A stretch of 36,236 nt of DNA, from the NCBI GenBank assembly GCA_902784565.1, contig CACZVE010000035.1, positions 1 to 36,236 on the forward strand. Reading direction: 5' to 3'. The notes under the pieces were generated by a model that did not search any database, was not told where the DNA came from, and worked only from the letters and a program-made list of their open reading frames with translations. Below are positions 18,505 through 26,705 of this stretch, in pieces. A program made the position numbers and the translations under genes. Each line of letters opens with the position of its first letter. The first letter of the stretch is position 1. This stretch comes from an uncultured Prevotellaceae bacterium (lineage in GTDB: Bacteria; Bacteroidota; Bacteroidia; Bacteroidales; Bacteroidaceae).

Positions 18505-20037
18505 TCAACGCCATCCACCGCCACCGGGCCAGCCGCCCCCTCCGCCAGGCCAGCCTCCGCCGCCATTGCCGCCGGAGTAGGATGAGAGGGATACCGACGA
18601 GCCACCACTGACAGAGGCATCGGTATAACCTACGCCGCTGAAGATGCTGGTGCCGTCGCTGACGGTGACACCACTCATGAGTGTAGGCTGGGAGGCACCG
18701 GATACCACCAGACTGTTGCCGCCGCTCGACGGGGTCTTGAAGGCAAAGGTGTCGTTACCCACTGTAAGGGCATACCAGGTGCTCTTGCTCCAGGAATTGG
18801 TGGAGTAGCACGACTGTGTGAGACTGGCTCCATTTTCCAGTCCGCCGATGGCGATGATGGTACCGCCTTCCACGTAAAGTTTGAAGTTACGTTCGGTATT
18901 GGCGTCGATGGCCACCTCCGGCTCACGGGAGCCGACGGCATAGACCAGTCCGCCCTTGATGTAACAGTTGCCATTGGCGTCAATGCCGTCGTTACCCGTA
19001 GAACAGGCATAGACCTTACCGCCACTGATGGTCAGATGACTGGCAGCGTTGATGGCGTCGTCCTTAGCGGTCACACAGACTTCTCCGCCAGTGATATGCA
19101 GTTCGCCTTTGCTCTCGATACCCTCGCCGGCAGCATTGACGGTGAGGATGCCGCCCTCGATGTAGATATTGCCAGAGTCCTCGTCCTCGTGGTCGGTGGT
19201 CTCTCCTGTGCTACTCGTACCGTCGAGTTCACACTGGATACCCTCGTCGCCTGCACTACTGATGGTGACAGTACCGCTCTCCATGAGGAAATATTCGTTG
19301 CAGTTGATACCGTCCTTCACGGCAGAGGTGATGTTGAGTGTCAGGTTCTTAATAGCAATATAGTCGCCGCTCTTGATAGCATGCTTGGTCTTTCCTGTGA
19401 CGTTCAGCGTACCGTTGCCCTGCAACTGGATCTGTCCCTTGCTGTAGATACAGCCCGTCTGTGAACCGCCAGTACCATCAGTCAGTGTATTTACGGTGTT
19501 CTTCTTCGCACTGATCTGGATGCGTTTGCCGTTGGAGATGTTGATGGCGGCACCGGAGGGATTCGTCAGCGTCAGACCTGCCAGTGCGATCGTACACTTA
19601 TAGTCGCCGTCGAGTTCGAAGCCGCCATCGGTGGTCGTCCCTGAAAGCACGTAGGTAATCTCATCGCCATCCACAGCAGCCGTGTTCGTCTGTGTGATGG
19701 TGACATGGGCGCCATTGACTGTTGCCGTCACGTAGGACATGACGTTATCTGCCATGGTAACGGTGGCTGTTGAACCATTATAGACGATATTGACAGTATT
19801 GTCTTCTACTCCTGACTCCTGACTCCTGACTACTTCAATACTAGTAATATCGCTGATATCAAAGACATCGTTGCCGATGGTGAGTGTCGTGCCACCCGAA
19901 AACAGTGCCGGTGAATGCTCCGTCATCTCAGAGGCGGGATACTGATAAGTACCATTGGTGGTGGTCACCTTCAATGTCTGTGCCCCGGCTGCTATTGTCA
20001 GCACGAGGGCAATAAAATATAATAAGGTACGTTTCAT
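18505..20037 (-). CDS. Secreted Cthe_2159-like carbohydrate-binding beta-helix protein with Gly/Trp tail
   Basis: The protein has 510 residues and a signal peptide (MKRTLLYFIALVLTIAAGAQ). Residues 95-430 have the repeated pattern of the Cthe_2159 family (GAAINISNGKRIQI, DGINCNEYFLMESG, GNDGIDANGNCYIKGG), a parallel beta-helix. The founding member binds acidic plant polysaccharide (polygalacturonate). The last 25 residues are almost all Gly, Trp and Pro (GGWPGGGGGWPGGGGWR), with no T9SS tail. The start overlaps the stop of the preceding small gene by ATGA, and the kinase gene begins 33 bp after its end. It is therefore one operon, which suggests this protein is regulated by, or feeds a signal to, the two-component pair. 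Residues about 68-77 are encoded by a 7-bp repeat. Confidence 0.85.
   Translation of the reverse strand: MKRTLLYFIALVLTIAAGAQTLKVTTTNGTYQYPASEMTEHSPALFSGGTTLTIGNDVFDISDITSIEVVRSQESGVEDNTVNIVYNGSTATVTMADNVMSYVTATVNGAHVTITQTNTAAVDGDEITYVLSGTTTDGGFELDGDYKCTIALAGLTLTNPSGAAINISNGKRIQISAKKNTVNTLTDGTGGSQTGCIYSKGQIQLQGNGTLNVTGKTKHAIKSGDYIAIKNLTLNITSAVKDGINCNEYFLMESGTVTISSAGDEGIQCELDGTSSTGETTDHEDEDSGNIYIEGGILTVNAAGEGIESKGELHITGGEVCVTAKDDAINAASHLTISGGKVYACSTGNDGIDANGNCYIKGGLVYAVGSREPEVAIDANTERNFKLYVEGGTIIAIGGLENGASLTQSCYSTNSWSKSTWYALTVGNDTFAFKTPSSGGNSLVVSGASQPTLMSGVTVSDGTSIFSGVGYTDASVSGGSSVSLSSYSGGNGGGGWPGGGGGWPGGGGWR
19808..19835. repeat. Heptamer tandem repeat inside the beta-helix gene
   Basis: The plus strand carries ACTCCTG three times in a row, then ACTACTT. 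On the coding strand this gives RSQESGVE, between the N-terminal beta region and the beta-helix. Confidence 0.8.
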
Positions 20038-20411
20038 CTGACAATCATCTTATAGGTTCTGTTCTTTGTCTTGACGACATAGACACCCTTCTTCATCTGC
20101 TCTTTCGAGACCTTATGTCCCTGCAAGTCGTAGATATCGGTGGCTTCGTCGAGTGTGGTACTGGTGATTTCCTCAATGCCAGAGACGGTCTCGTCTGTCG
20201 TCGAGAAATACATTCTGCTGAGGTTCGAGAGGATGAATGTCTGTGAGTCTGCCGTCAGCGTGTTTCCGCTGATGGTCAGTGTCAACGACTCTACTGGTAT
20301 GGAAGCCTTCGCCCCGTCAGTCGTTTCAAAGGTCAGGTAGGTATAGGCGTTATCAGCCAACACAGTCAGTGCACCCGCCAAGGCCATGAATAATAAAACA
20401 ATTTTCTTCAT
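20034..20411 (-). CDS. Small secreted protein with T9SS-like tail
   Basis: The protein has 125 residues. It has a signal peptide (MKKIVLLFMALAGALTVLA), a short beta-rich middle (YLTFETTDGAKASIPVESL) and a C-terminus (IYDLQGHKVSKEQMKKGVYV) typical of Prevotella type IX sorting tails. The N-terminal part resembles that of the neighbouring beta-helix protein (both have a TTDG/TTNGT stretch followed by a short beta region), so they may share a small domain. It is the first gene of the operon running to the LytTR regulator. I do not recognise a specific function. A surface-anchored partner of the beta-helix protein is possible. Confidence 0.8.
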   Translation of the reverse strand: MKKIVLLFMALAGALTVLADNAYTYLTFETTDGAKASIPVESLTLTISGNTLTADSQTFILSNLSRMYFSTTDETVSGIEEITSTTLDEATDIYDLQGHKVSKEQMKKGVYVVKTKNRTYKMIVR

Positions 20412-20439
20412 ATTTGCGTAATAGTTTGTAATTTTGGGA

Positions 20440-20491
20440 CAAAGGTAATAAAAACCGGGGTGCTAATCAAATATATTCAACCAACACCCCG
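20440..20491 (-). promoter_or_regulatory. Promoter of the beta-helix/LytTR operon with GC-rich inverted repeat
   Basis: On the minus strand TTTG (20471-20468), a 20-bp spacer and TACCTTTG (20447-20440) form the promoter. A 7-bp inverted repeat, CGGGGTG (20456-20462) and CACCCCG (20485-20491), stands out in AT-rich surroundings and brackets the -33 element. Further out, TTATTC-AAC-GAATAA (20494-20508) is a second palindrome, near the expected -33 of the divergent phosphatase promoter. Confidence 0.7.
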
Positions 20492-20531
20492 ATTTATTCA
20501 ACGAATAATTACTGTGGTCAGATTTTTTTCG

Positions 20532-20539
20532 TACCTTTG
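20532..20539 (+). promoter_or_regulatory. -7 box of the phosphatase gene, near-leaderless
   Basis: TACCTTTG ends only 9 bp before the ATG at 20549. The transcript would start at or a few bases before the start codon, so translation is probably leaderless or nearly so. No clean -33 TTTG is visible. Confidence 0.65.
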
Positions 20540-20548
20540 TCCCCCAAT

Positions 20549-21040
20549 ATGAGTAAGGAAACAAAGAAAAGAATACTTTTTGTTTGTCATGGGAACATCT
20601 GCAGAAGTCCGATGGCGGAGTTTGTGATGAAGGACCTCGTCAGGAAAGCAGGACGCGAAGATGAGTTCTACATTGAGTCGGCAGCCACCTCGACGGAAGA
20701 GATAGGCAACAGTGTCTATCCTCCTGCCCGACGGAAACTGGCGGAGCACGGTATTGGCTGTGCGGGAAAGACGGCACGGCAGATGATGCGCTCGGACTAC
20801 GACCGCTACGACATGCTGATAGGCATGGACTCGTGGAATATCCGTAATATGCGAAATATCTGCGGTGGCGACCCGGAAGGGAAAATTGTGATGCTGATGG
20901 ACTTCACCCGGCGGCCCGGCGACGTGGCCGACCCTTGGTATACGGGCAACTTCGAGGCTACATGGCGCGACGTGCTGGAGGGCTGTCAGGCACTATTAGA
21001 TCAGTTGGTCAGCAGGTCAAACCAATCTATATCCACATAA
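20549..21040 (+). CDS. Low-molecular-weight protein-tyrosine phosphatase
   Basis: The protein has 163 residues, normal for the family. The P-loop CX5R is C13 to R19 in FVCHGNICRSPMAEF, and the general acid is D128 in DVADPWYTG. These small cytoplasmic phosphatases remove phosphate from tyrosine residues or from small arginine/tyrosine phospho-substrates, and often act on capsule-synthesis kinases; no such kinase is seen nearby. I use the ATG at 20549. An in-frame TTG at 20537 lies inside the -7 box and cannot be the start. The 3' end overlaps the convergent GH43 gene by 40 bp, so both C-termini share DNA on opposite strands. Confidence 0.93.
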   Translation: MSKETKKRILFVCHGNICRSPMAEFVMKDLVRKAGREDEFYIESAATSTEEIGNSVYPPARRKLAEHGIGCAGKTARQMMRSDYDRYDMLIGMDSWNIRNMRNICGGDPEGKIVMLMDFTRRPGDVADPWYTGNFEATWRDVLEGCQALLDQLVSRSNQSIST

Positions 21041-22644
21041 CCTTTTGTGTCTTGGCTGCATTGTGTAAAGAGGCCGAGCATGACGCCAGTAAATCCGCCG
21101 ATGGTTTCCGTGCTGAGGAAACGGTATTCCATCTTGGCCAGTTGGGTAAAGTTGGTGCCATCGGAGGATGCCAGTAGGTAGTAGAAGTCCTTGTCGGAGG
21201 TGATGCGCAGATAGGCATGGGTGCTACTTAGTGGAAGTTCCTTTTCGCTGTGACTGGTCTGGCCGAGACGGATGTTTGACTTCACAAACAGTTTTCCGTC
21301 GAGACGCTCCACCACCACGTCGTAGTGGTTCAGTGGTGCGGCATAGGCTGTGATGCCGGCTTGCATACCTTCGGTCAGATGGGAGAGATCGAGTAGGACG
21401 GTGGCAGAGAAATACAATTCCGTCTGACGACGAGCCACGAACGTAGGTGACGCAGTCTCACTGAGGTCTGTCGTACTGGGACGGAGACGCAGAAAACCCT
21501 TGCGCTCTGTCAGCGAATACTTGCCATAGTCGGGGTTGCACAAACTCATCCAACCCATCGGCAAGCCCAAAGAATGATAACTGTCAGCAGGAGCATCACG
21601 CTTAACGTAATCGAATTCTTCGCGTACAGGGTCTTGCGGCATCGGCACCAGGGGTAGTGTCTTGCACTGCATATCTATCTGCAACGTACCATCACCATTC
21701 ACCACAGGCCAGCCGCCATCAGCCCACTGTACGGGAGCGAGCATCGTTTCACGTCCCATCACATGCTGCAGGTAACCACTGGTACGATAGCCCAGACAAA
21801 TCATCCACCACGAGTCATCTGGAGCCTGCACCAAGTCAGCGTGTCCGAGACCCTGTATCGAACTGTTCTGCATCTTCATGTTAAAATGCGAGAGGATGGG
21901 GTTTGCTGGATTTGGCTCGTATGGGCCAAAGAGACTTCGACTGCGCAAGATGTTCACATGGTGTCCATGTTCTGTACCGCCTTCGGCCAGCAACAGATAA
22001 TAGTATCCGTCTTTCCGATAAATGTGCGGCCCTTCAGGATAGCGACCGCCAAGACCCGTGCCCAGATGATGGATTTCGCCCAACTGCTTACCTGTCTCTA
22101 TGTCAATTTCGCAGATTTTGATGTCACCCTCCTTCCAAAGGAAATAACATTTACCCTCGTCCCAGAAGAGTGTTGGGTCGCAACTGCCGATGGCGAAGTC
22201 GATAACGATTGGCTCTGACCATTCACTAGCGGGATTATCTGTCCACACATAGAAATGTCGGCGCGATGGGAATACTGTCGTCACCATGTAGAACCGCCCT
22301 TCGTGATAGCGGATGGTCGGCGCATAGATGCCGCTGTTGCCGTCGGTACCTTTCAGATCCACCTGTGAGGGTCGCGTCAGACAGTTGCCCACCTGTTCCC
22401 AATTCACTAGGTCTTTCGAGTGGAACACCGGCACACCAGGGAAATATTGAAACGTGCTGTTGACGAGATAGAAATCATCACCTGCCCGACACACGCTTGG
22501 GTCGGCATGGAATCCAGGAAGCACAGGATTCTTGAATCCCTGAGCGTTCGTCTGTTGCATACCCAGCACGATTGTCATGATCATCAAAACTATCTTTTTC
22601 TTATAAATCAGGTGCAAAGTTAATATGTTTCTGAATGTACTCAT
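21001..22644 (-). CDS. Secreted GH43 (subfamily 12-like) beta-xylosidase/arabinofuranosidase
   Basis: The protein has 547 residues. The five-bladed propeller (about 36-330) has the three GH43 acids: D48 in GFHADPS, D156 in IGSCDPTLFW and E204 in YPEGPHIY. A C-terminal beta-sandwich (about 345-545) is typical of the XynB-like branch. The enzyme should release xylose or arabinose from xylo-oligosaccharides. From the first ATG the leader has a KKK patch, a hydrophobic core (IVLMIMTIVLGM) and a cleavage site near TNAQ, which favours this start. A TAACTTTG box (22622-22615) lies inside this leader and would favour ATG 22584 instead, so the start is uncertain. The gene begins 24 bp after the ccsA-like stop on the same strand. 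Confidence 0.88.
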   Translation of the reverse strand: MSTFRNILTLHLIYKKKIVLMIMTIVLGMQQTNAQGFKNPVLPGFHADPSVCRAGDDFYLVNSTFQYFPGVPVFHSKDLVNWEQVGNCLTRPSQVDLKGTDGNSGIYAPTIRYHEGRFYMVTTVFPSRRHFYVWTDNPASEWSEPIVIDFAIGSCDPTLFWDEGKCYFLWKEGDIKICEIDIETGKQLGEIHHLGTGLGGRYPEGPHIYRKDGYYYLLLAEGGTEHGHHVNILRSRSLFGPYEPNPANPILSHFNMKMQNSSIQGLGHADLVQAPDDSWWMICLGYRTSGYLQHVMGRETMLAPVQWADGGWPVVNGDGTLQIDMQCKTLPLVPMPQDPVREEFDYVKRDAPADSYHSLGLPMGWMSLCNPDYGKYSLTERKGFLRLRPSTTDLSETASPTFVARRQTELYFSATVLLDLSHLTEGMQAGITAYAAPLNHYDVVVERLDGKLFVKSNIRLGQTSHSEKELPLSSTHAYLRITSDKDFYYLLASSDGTNFTQLAKMEYRFLSTETIGGFTGVMLGLFTQCSQDTKGYVDIDWFDLLTN

Positions 22645-22668
22645 ATCTGGATTATTTATGATTTTCTG

Positions 22669-23454
22669 TTACTCGCTGATGCTGTATGTGTGTACACTCG
22701 AACCTTGGGCTGAGGGGAGATAGTTTATGCCCCACCAACACATTTGCAGGAGTGCGAAAGAGAGGATGAGTATCCAAAGAGCCAGATGCTCGCGATGGCG
22801 AGGAGACTGACGATAGTGGACGTAGACGAGATAGGCGAACCAGGTGATAGCGGCCCACGTTTCCTTAGGATCCCATGACCAGTAGTGCCCCCAAGCCTCC
22901 TTTGCCCAAAGAGCACCGAAAAGCATGCCGATGGTGAGGAAGGCGAGCCCGACATAAACGAGGTTGTCCGTAATGTCCATTTCAGAGGTGAGAGGTTTCT
23001 TCCTCAACAGAAGAAACAACGCCATCACTGTAGCCGCACCCAGTACGGCGTAGGCGAACATATAGACGATGACGTGGGGGGCGAACCACGGGCTTTGGAG
23101 TGCGGGCATCAGCGTCTTGTCGTGAATCTCCGGCTTGAATAGGTTTACACAGATGAACACCAAGGCGAGCACTGTAGAGAACGAGAGAATCCATTTATAT
23201 TTCCATCGCGAATAGACGATGAGACCCGCCAACGGTAGGAAGAACGAATACCAGAGTCGCGTCTCGCCCATTGTCCGTAGCGGTGGACGTTCCAGAGAAA
23301 TCCACATTGAGAGAATGAACGAGAAGAAAACGAGTAAGCCTAAGATTGTTGTCGTGTAGGCTATGCCAGTTTTATCCTTCCACGCAGCCCAGGCACCAAC
23401 GGCCCATAGCAGCACCGCTGTAATCGCAAAATATATAAAATGTTCCCAACTCAT
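22669..23454 (-). CDS. ccsA: CcsA-like cytochrome c biogenesis protein
   Basis: The protein has 261 residues from ATG 23454, which overlaps the resB-like stop by ATGA. A longer reading from 23619 would lie inside that gene and lacks membrane character at its N-terminus. There are about eight membrane spans and the haem-handling Trp-rich motif WGHYWSWDPKETWAAITW (about 188-205), plus candidate haem-ligand histidines H127 and H255. With the ResB-like partner it should form the system II haem lyase that attaches haem to the CXXCH/CXXCK motifs of NrfA and NrfH encoded just upstream. It is the last gene of the nrf unit. Confidence 0.9.
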   Translation of the reverse strand: MSWEHFIYFAITAVLLWAVGAWAAWKDKTGIAYTTTILGLLVFFSFILSMWISLERPPLRTMGETRLWYSFFLPLAGLIVYSRWKYKWILSFSTVLALVFICVNLFKPEIHDKTLMPALQSPWFAPHVIVYMFAYAVLGAATVMALFLLLRKKPLTSEMDITDNLVYVGLAFLTIGMLFGALWAKEAWGHYWSWDPKETWAAITWFAYLVYVHYRQSPRHREHLALWILILSFALLQMCWWGINYLPSAQGSSVHTYSISE

Positions 23455-24332
23455 GCGCGTTTCCTCCCTCCAATAACAAACATACAAACCGCTCCTGCCA
23501 ACATCATATAGATGCCCGCATAAACCAATGGCAGCCACGGGTCTCTGACGAGTTCGAGTATAGAAATCCGGCTCTGTGAACCCATCTGCGTGTCGTAGCC
23601 GTACTGATAGATTTTCCAACCGTCCACCTCGTAGGGCTTGTTCACATCGACGATGGTCTCGATATTCTTGCCCGTCTTCGTCAGGATCTGAATCTCCGAG
23701 GCGAAACGCTTAGGCGAGCCGTCGTCGTAAGTATCCATGATGAACCGTTTCAGTTCGATGGCCAGTGGCATCTCCTTGACGGCTCCATCTTGAGTCAGTG
23801 CCCGCCACTCAGGCTCGCCAATGGCTGTGATCATCTTAACCCTTTGCATATCAGCATTGCCAAGCGTGGCCGTAGTGATGGCAAGAAACAGGCCAAGATG
23901 GTTCAGTAAGAAAGACACATCGCGCTTCCACGAGTGCAGATGTGTCAGCCGTCGCAGGATGACGACACCCAGAATTACGGCGATATACACATAGATGAGT
24001 ACAAATGGCCAGAACGACAGCATGTTGTTCAGCCATGTGCCATTTACTTGTTGTCGCGTCAATCCCATGATAATCGTCAGTGCCACAGCATACACCATCG
24101 CCGGGATGGCTGCGGTATATGTCGTCATCCATTGGAAGGCATATATTTTTTTTCTGAGCAGAAATAATAGAGCGATGATTGCCAAGAATCCAGCCAACAC
24201 AAAACCGTTGGCAGGCCACGCAAATGCCTCCCACGCCACAGGGCCAACGCTCAGTTCCAGCATCAGCCCTGCAAAGATAAGGCCTCCTCCTATGAGGAAG
24301 CCTTCCTTAAAAGTCCAGGGTTTCGTCCACAT
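23451..24332 (-). CDS. ResB-like cytochrome c biogenesis protein
   Basis: The protein has 293 residues. Four membrane spans are followed by a ResB-type soluble part with LNHLGLFLAITTATLGNAD and later PYEVDGWKIYQYGYD, and a last span near the C-terminus (about 265-287). ResB/Ccs1 proteins partner CcsA to hold apocytochrome and haem at the outer face of the cytoplasmic membrane. The start codon shares one base with the nrfA stop (TGATG), and the gene's end overlaps ccsA by ATGA. All are read from one transcript. The protein is shorter than stand-alone ResB but similar to the split forms in Bacteroidetes nrf loci. Confidence 0.85.
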   Translation of the reverse strand: MWTKPWTFKEGFLIGGGLIFAGLMLELSVGPVAWEAFAWPANGFVLAGFLAIIALLFLLRKKIYAFQWMTTYTAAIPAMVYAVALTIIMGLTRQQVNGTWLNNMLSFWPFVLIYVYIAVILGVVILRRLTHLHSWKRDVSFLLNHLGLFLAITTATLGNADMQRVKMITAIGEPEWRALTQDGAVKEMPLAIELKRFIMDTYDDGSPKRFASEIQILTKTGKNIETIVDVNKPYEVDGWKIYQYGYDTQMGSQSRISILELVRDPWLPLVYAGIYMMLAGAVCMFVIGGRKRA

Positions 24333-25879
24333 CAGATCTCAATCAACTTTCCGTTTTTCTTGGCCTCTTCAATCCACTTAGGCTCGATTTCCTGTAGGAA
24401 CTTCTGTTTATTATCGTTCAAGGTCTTCATGTCCAGTCCGATGGCAGCCTGAGCCTTAGCCTTAGTGCTGTAGTCAGGCACTGGGATGGCGTCGGTATGT
24501 CCGTGTTTAGCGGCTACGCGGGCAATGAGCAAGCGAGCTTGCTGGGCATAATCGACAGAATGAGAGAGCAGACGAACAACCTCCTGTGGAGCATGGAACG
24601 TAGCACCGTGCGAAGCGATGGCATAATCCCAACGCCACTGGCTCTTGCGGAGCAGGGCCTGGATGGGCGCCATCTCAGCCTCGGTAGCGCCCTTGTCGAT
24701 GATGAACTTAGCCTCGAAGTGGGCACGGGCCAACTCTTGCTCAGCACGGTTGCGCACCTCGTTGCACTTCTCCTGACGGTCATAGACATTCTGGCGCAGC
24801 ACCTCGGCATCCTGACGGTGACAGGTCTGACAGGTGCGGTCAATCTTGGCCAATGGCGACTGTATATGGTGATCAGAGAACTTCACACCGCCCTCTTGCT
24901 TATATGGCATGTGGCAGTCTGCACATGACACACCACGCTGAGCATGAATACCCTGCAGGGCAATCTCATAACCTGGATGCTGAGCTTTCAGAATTTTGGT
25001 CTTCGACAGCGGATGGATATAGTCGTAGAATTCGATTTCATCAAACCATTTCTCTGCAGCCTCGCAGGTCATGCCGTAGTGCTGTGGGAATACGAGGTAA
25101 TTAGCCTTGCCGGGATTTTTCGGGTCGTTGGGCTTGATGAAGTAATACTCCGTATGGCACTGGGCGCACACTAATGAGCGCATCTCCTGATGGCTGGCCT
25201 TTCTCACATCCTTGCCAACCTGTGCCCATGCCTCGTAGAGTGCAGGACGGGCTGGACGCAGATCCATCGTACGGGCATCGTGACAGTCGGAGCATCCGAT
25301 GGTATTTACTTCTTCGGCACCCAGTTCGCTCCACTTCTTGGCGTAGAAGTTGGCGGGATCGAAGACCGAATTCGAGCCGCTGAGTTCGCGCATCATGCGA
25401 GGTACGTCAGGACCCTTACACGTCCAACAGGTCGCGGGTTGCATGTCGGCGGCGATGGAATCGGCACCAATCTGAATGCCAGGATTACCTGTGCGCAGAA
25501 TCTTGCGCATATCCTCTAAGGCGTGTTTGTGGCCGCGAGGCGTGTTGTAGTGACGCGAGAAGGCATAGCCAGCCCATAGCACCACCATCTCAGGACGCTG
25601 TTCGAGCACATCAACCTCCTGCGACGAGTTGTACTTCGATTTAAAGGTGGTGTCCTCCGTCATCGCCCATGTCTCGTACTCGCGGGGATAGTCGGCCTTG
25701 AACTTCTCGTTCTGTGCCACAATCGAGTCTTCGAACACGGTACGCTTGTTGTTAAACACACTGGCCACCTCGGCTCTGCGCTCCATCAGCGATGAAACGA
25801 GCAGTCCCAGGACAAAGACCACTGCCATCGATCCTCCGAAGAGAATCCAACCTTGCCATTGTTTCAATTGCTTTGCCAT
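24332..25879 (-). CDS. nrfA: Ammonia-forming cytochrome c nitrite reductase
   Basis: The protein has 515 residues and an N-terminal membrane/signal segment (about 10-32). It has five haem sites: the catalytic CWTCK (151-155) and four CXXCH sites, CSDCH (196-200), CAQCH (238-242), CADCH (319-323) and CQTCH (350-354). The lysine-ligated haem plus four CXXCH is diagnostic of NrfA. The enzyme reduces nitrite to ammonium with six electrons in the periplasm. Electrons come from the quinone pool through NrfH, whose gene ends 36 bp upstream. This allows nitrite respiration or detoxification in an anaerobe. Confidence 0.97.
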   Translation of the reverse strand: MAKQLKQWQGWILFGGSMAVVFVLGLLVSSLMERRAEVASVFNNKRTVFEDSIVAQNEKFKADYPREYETWAMTEDTTFKSKYNSSQEVDVLEQRPEMVVLWAGYAFSRHYNTPRGHKHALEDMRKILRTGNPGIQIGADSIAADMQPATCWTCKGPDVPRMMRELSGSNSVFDPANFYAKKWSELGAEEVNTIGCSDCHDARTMDLRPARPALYEAWAQVGKDVRKASHQEMRSLVCAQCHTEYYFIKPNDPKNPGKANYLVFPQHYGMTCEAAEKWFDEIEFYDYIHPLSKTKILKAQHPGYEIALQGIHAQRGVSCADCHMPYKQEGGVKFSDHHIQSPLAKIDRTCQTCHRQDAEVLRQNVYDRQEKCNEVRNRAEQELARAHFEAKFIIDKGATEAEMAPIQALLRKSQWRWDYAIASHGATFHAPQEVVRLLSHSVDYAQQARLLIARVAAKHGHTDAIPVPDYSTKAKAQAAIGLDMKTLNDNKQKFLQEIEPKWIEEAKKNGKLIEI

Positions 25880-25915
25880 ATTATTTCGTTTTTATTAATT
25901 CGTGAAATTCATTGT

Positions 25916-26533
25916 TTAATTCATCATGTTTTGTAACCAATCGGGTACAGGCGATGGGGGTAGGGGAGTTACACCCTCAGCACCAGGTGTTGCCATCAGC
26001 GAGTTCATGCCGCCGTGGGGCACGTTGCGATGACAGTCCCAGCACACCTTGCCGCCCTGGGCCTGCTGCTGCATATAGCCCATGCGGCCCGTTTTCACAA
26101 ACTCTGTGTTTAGTTGCTCGTGACAGCGGATGCAGTTGTCCATCACCACTTGACCTGTCAATGTCTCGGCCTTGATGGCCTGATGCTCCATATGGCCCAC
26201 GAAATAAGCTGTGTGCTTCAAGCCGTCGACAGCCTTGAAACCATAATACACGGCCAAGTTCTGATGGGGCACATGACAATCGTTGCACGTGGCACCGTTC
26301 GACTGATTGTCGATACGTCCGTGCGAGGAGTGGCTCCATGTGGCGTAGTAGGGGGTCATAATGTGGCAGTTGACGCAGGCCGACGGGTTGTCACCCACAA
26401 AATAAGTATGCGCCCTGAGCAGATACATAAACAATCCGCCGAGGCCGCATACGACGCCCGCTATTACCAGCAAACCCACCTTCTGCCGATACGATAGCCA
26501 GTCCTTAAAAGCAAAGAAATCTTTCAACTTCAT
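25916..26533 (-). CDS. nrfH: NrfH tetrahaem quinol dehydrogenase subunit
   Basis: The protein has 205 residues, with one N-terminal membrane anchor (about 18-40) and four haem sites: CVNCH (53-57), CNDCH (83-87), CIRCH (134-138) and CWDCH (164-168). It belongs to the NapC/NrfH family and passes electrons from menaquinol to NrfA. It is the first gene of the nrfH-nrfA-resB-ccsA unit. The C-terminal tail (about 175-205, Pro-rich) is variable. Confidence 0.96.
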   Translation of the reverse strand: MKLKDFFAFKDWLSYRQKVGLLVIAGVVCGLGGLFMYLLRAHTYFVGDNPSACVNCHIMTPYYATWSHSSHGRIDNQSNGATCNDCHVPHQNLAVYYGFKAVDGLKHTAYFVGHMEHQAIKAETLTGQVVMDNCIRCHEQLNTEFVKTGRMGYMQQQAQGGKVCWDCHRNVPHGGMNSLMATPGAEGVTPLPPSPVPDWLQNMMN

Positions 26534-26555
26534 CCGTTATACATAGATTTGGGGG

Positions 26556-26587
26556 CGAATATACGAAAAAATAACCAAACTTCCAAA
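26556..26587 (-). promoter_or_regulatory. Probable promoter of the nrf operon
   Basis: On the minus strand TTTG (26587-26584), a 20-bp spacer and TATATTCG (26563-26556) fit the consensus with one mismatch in the -7 box. It lies 22 bp before the nrfH start. A weaker -7 box suggests dependence on an activator, but no clear FNR- or HcpR-type palindrome was found. Confidence 0.5.
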
Positions 26588-26705
26588 TTTTGGAGCAGCG
26601 AATTCAAATAAAGTTCACTATTTCTTTGATGAGTCGTGACAAAATTCGCCTAAAGAGCAAATTTTCGCCCCTTTTTAGAACATAATAATTGTTAATCCGT
26701 CATGT

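Noticed and set aside
22615-22622. TAACTTTG as the promoter of the GH43 gene
   Set aside because: It would force a start at 22584 with no positive n-region in the signal peptide, and there is no -33 partner. I kept it only as a note on the uncertain start.
23455-23619. N-terminal extension of the CcsA-like protein
   Set aside because: It lies inside the resB-like gene, lacks membrane character, and the ATGA-overlap start at 23454 begins exactly at the conserved first span.
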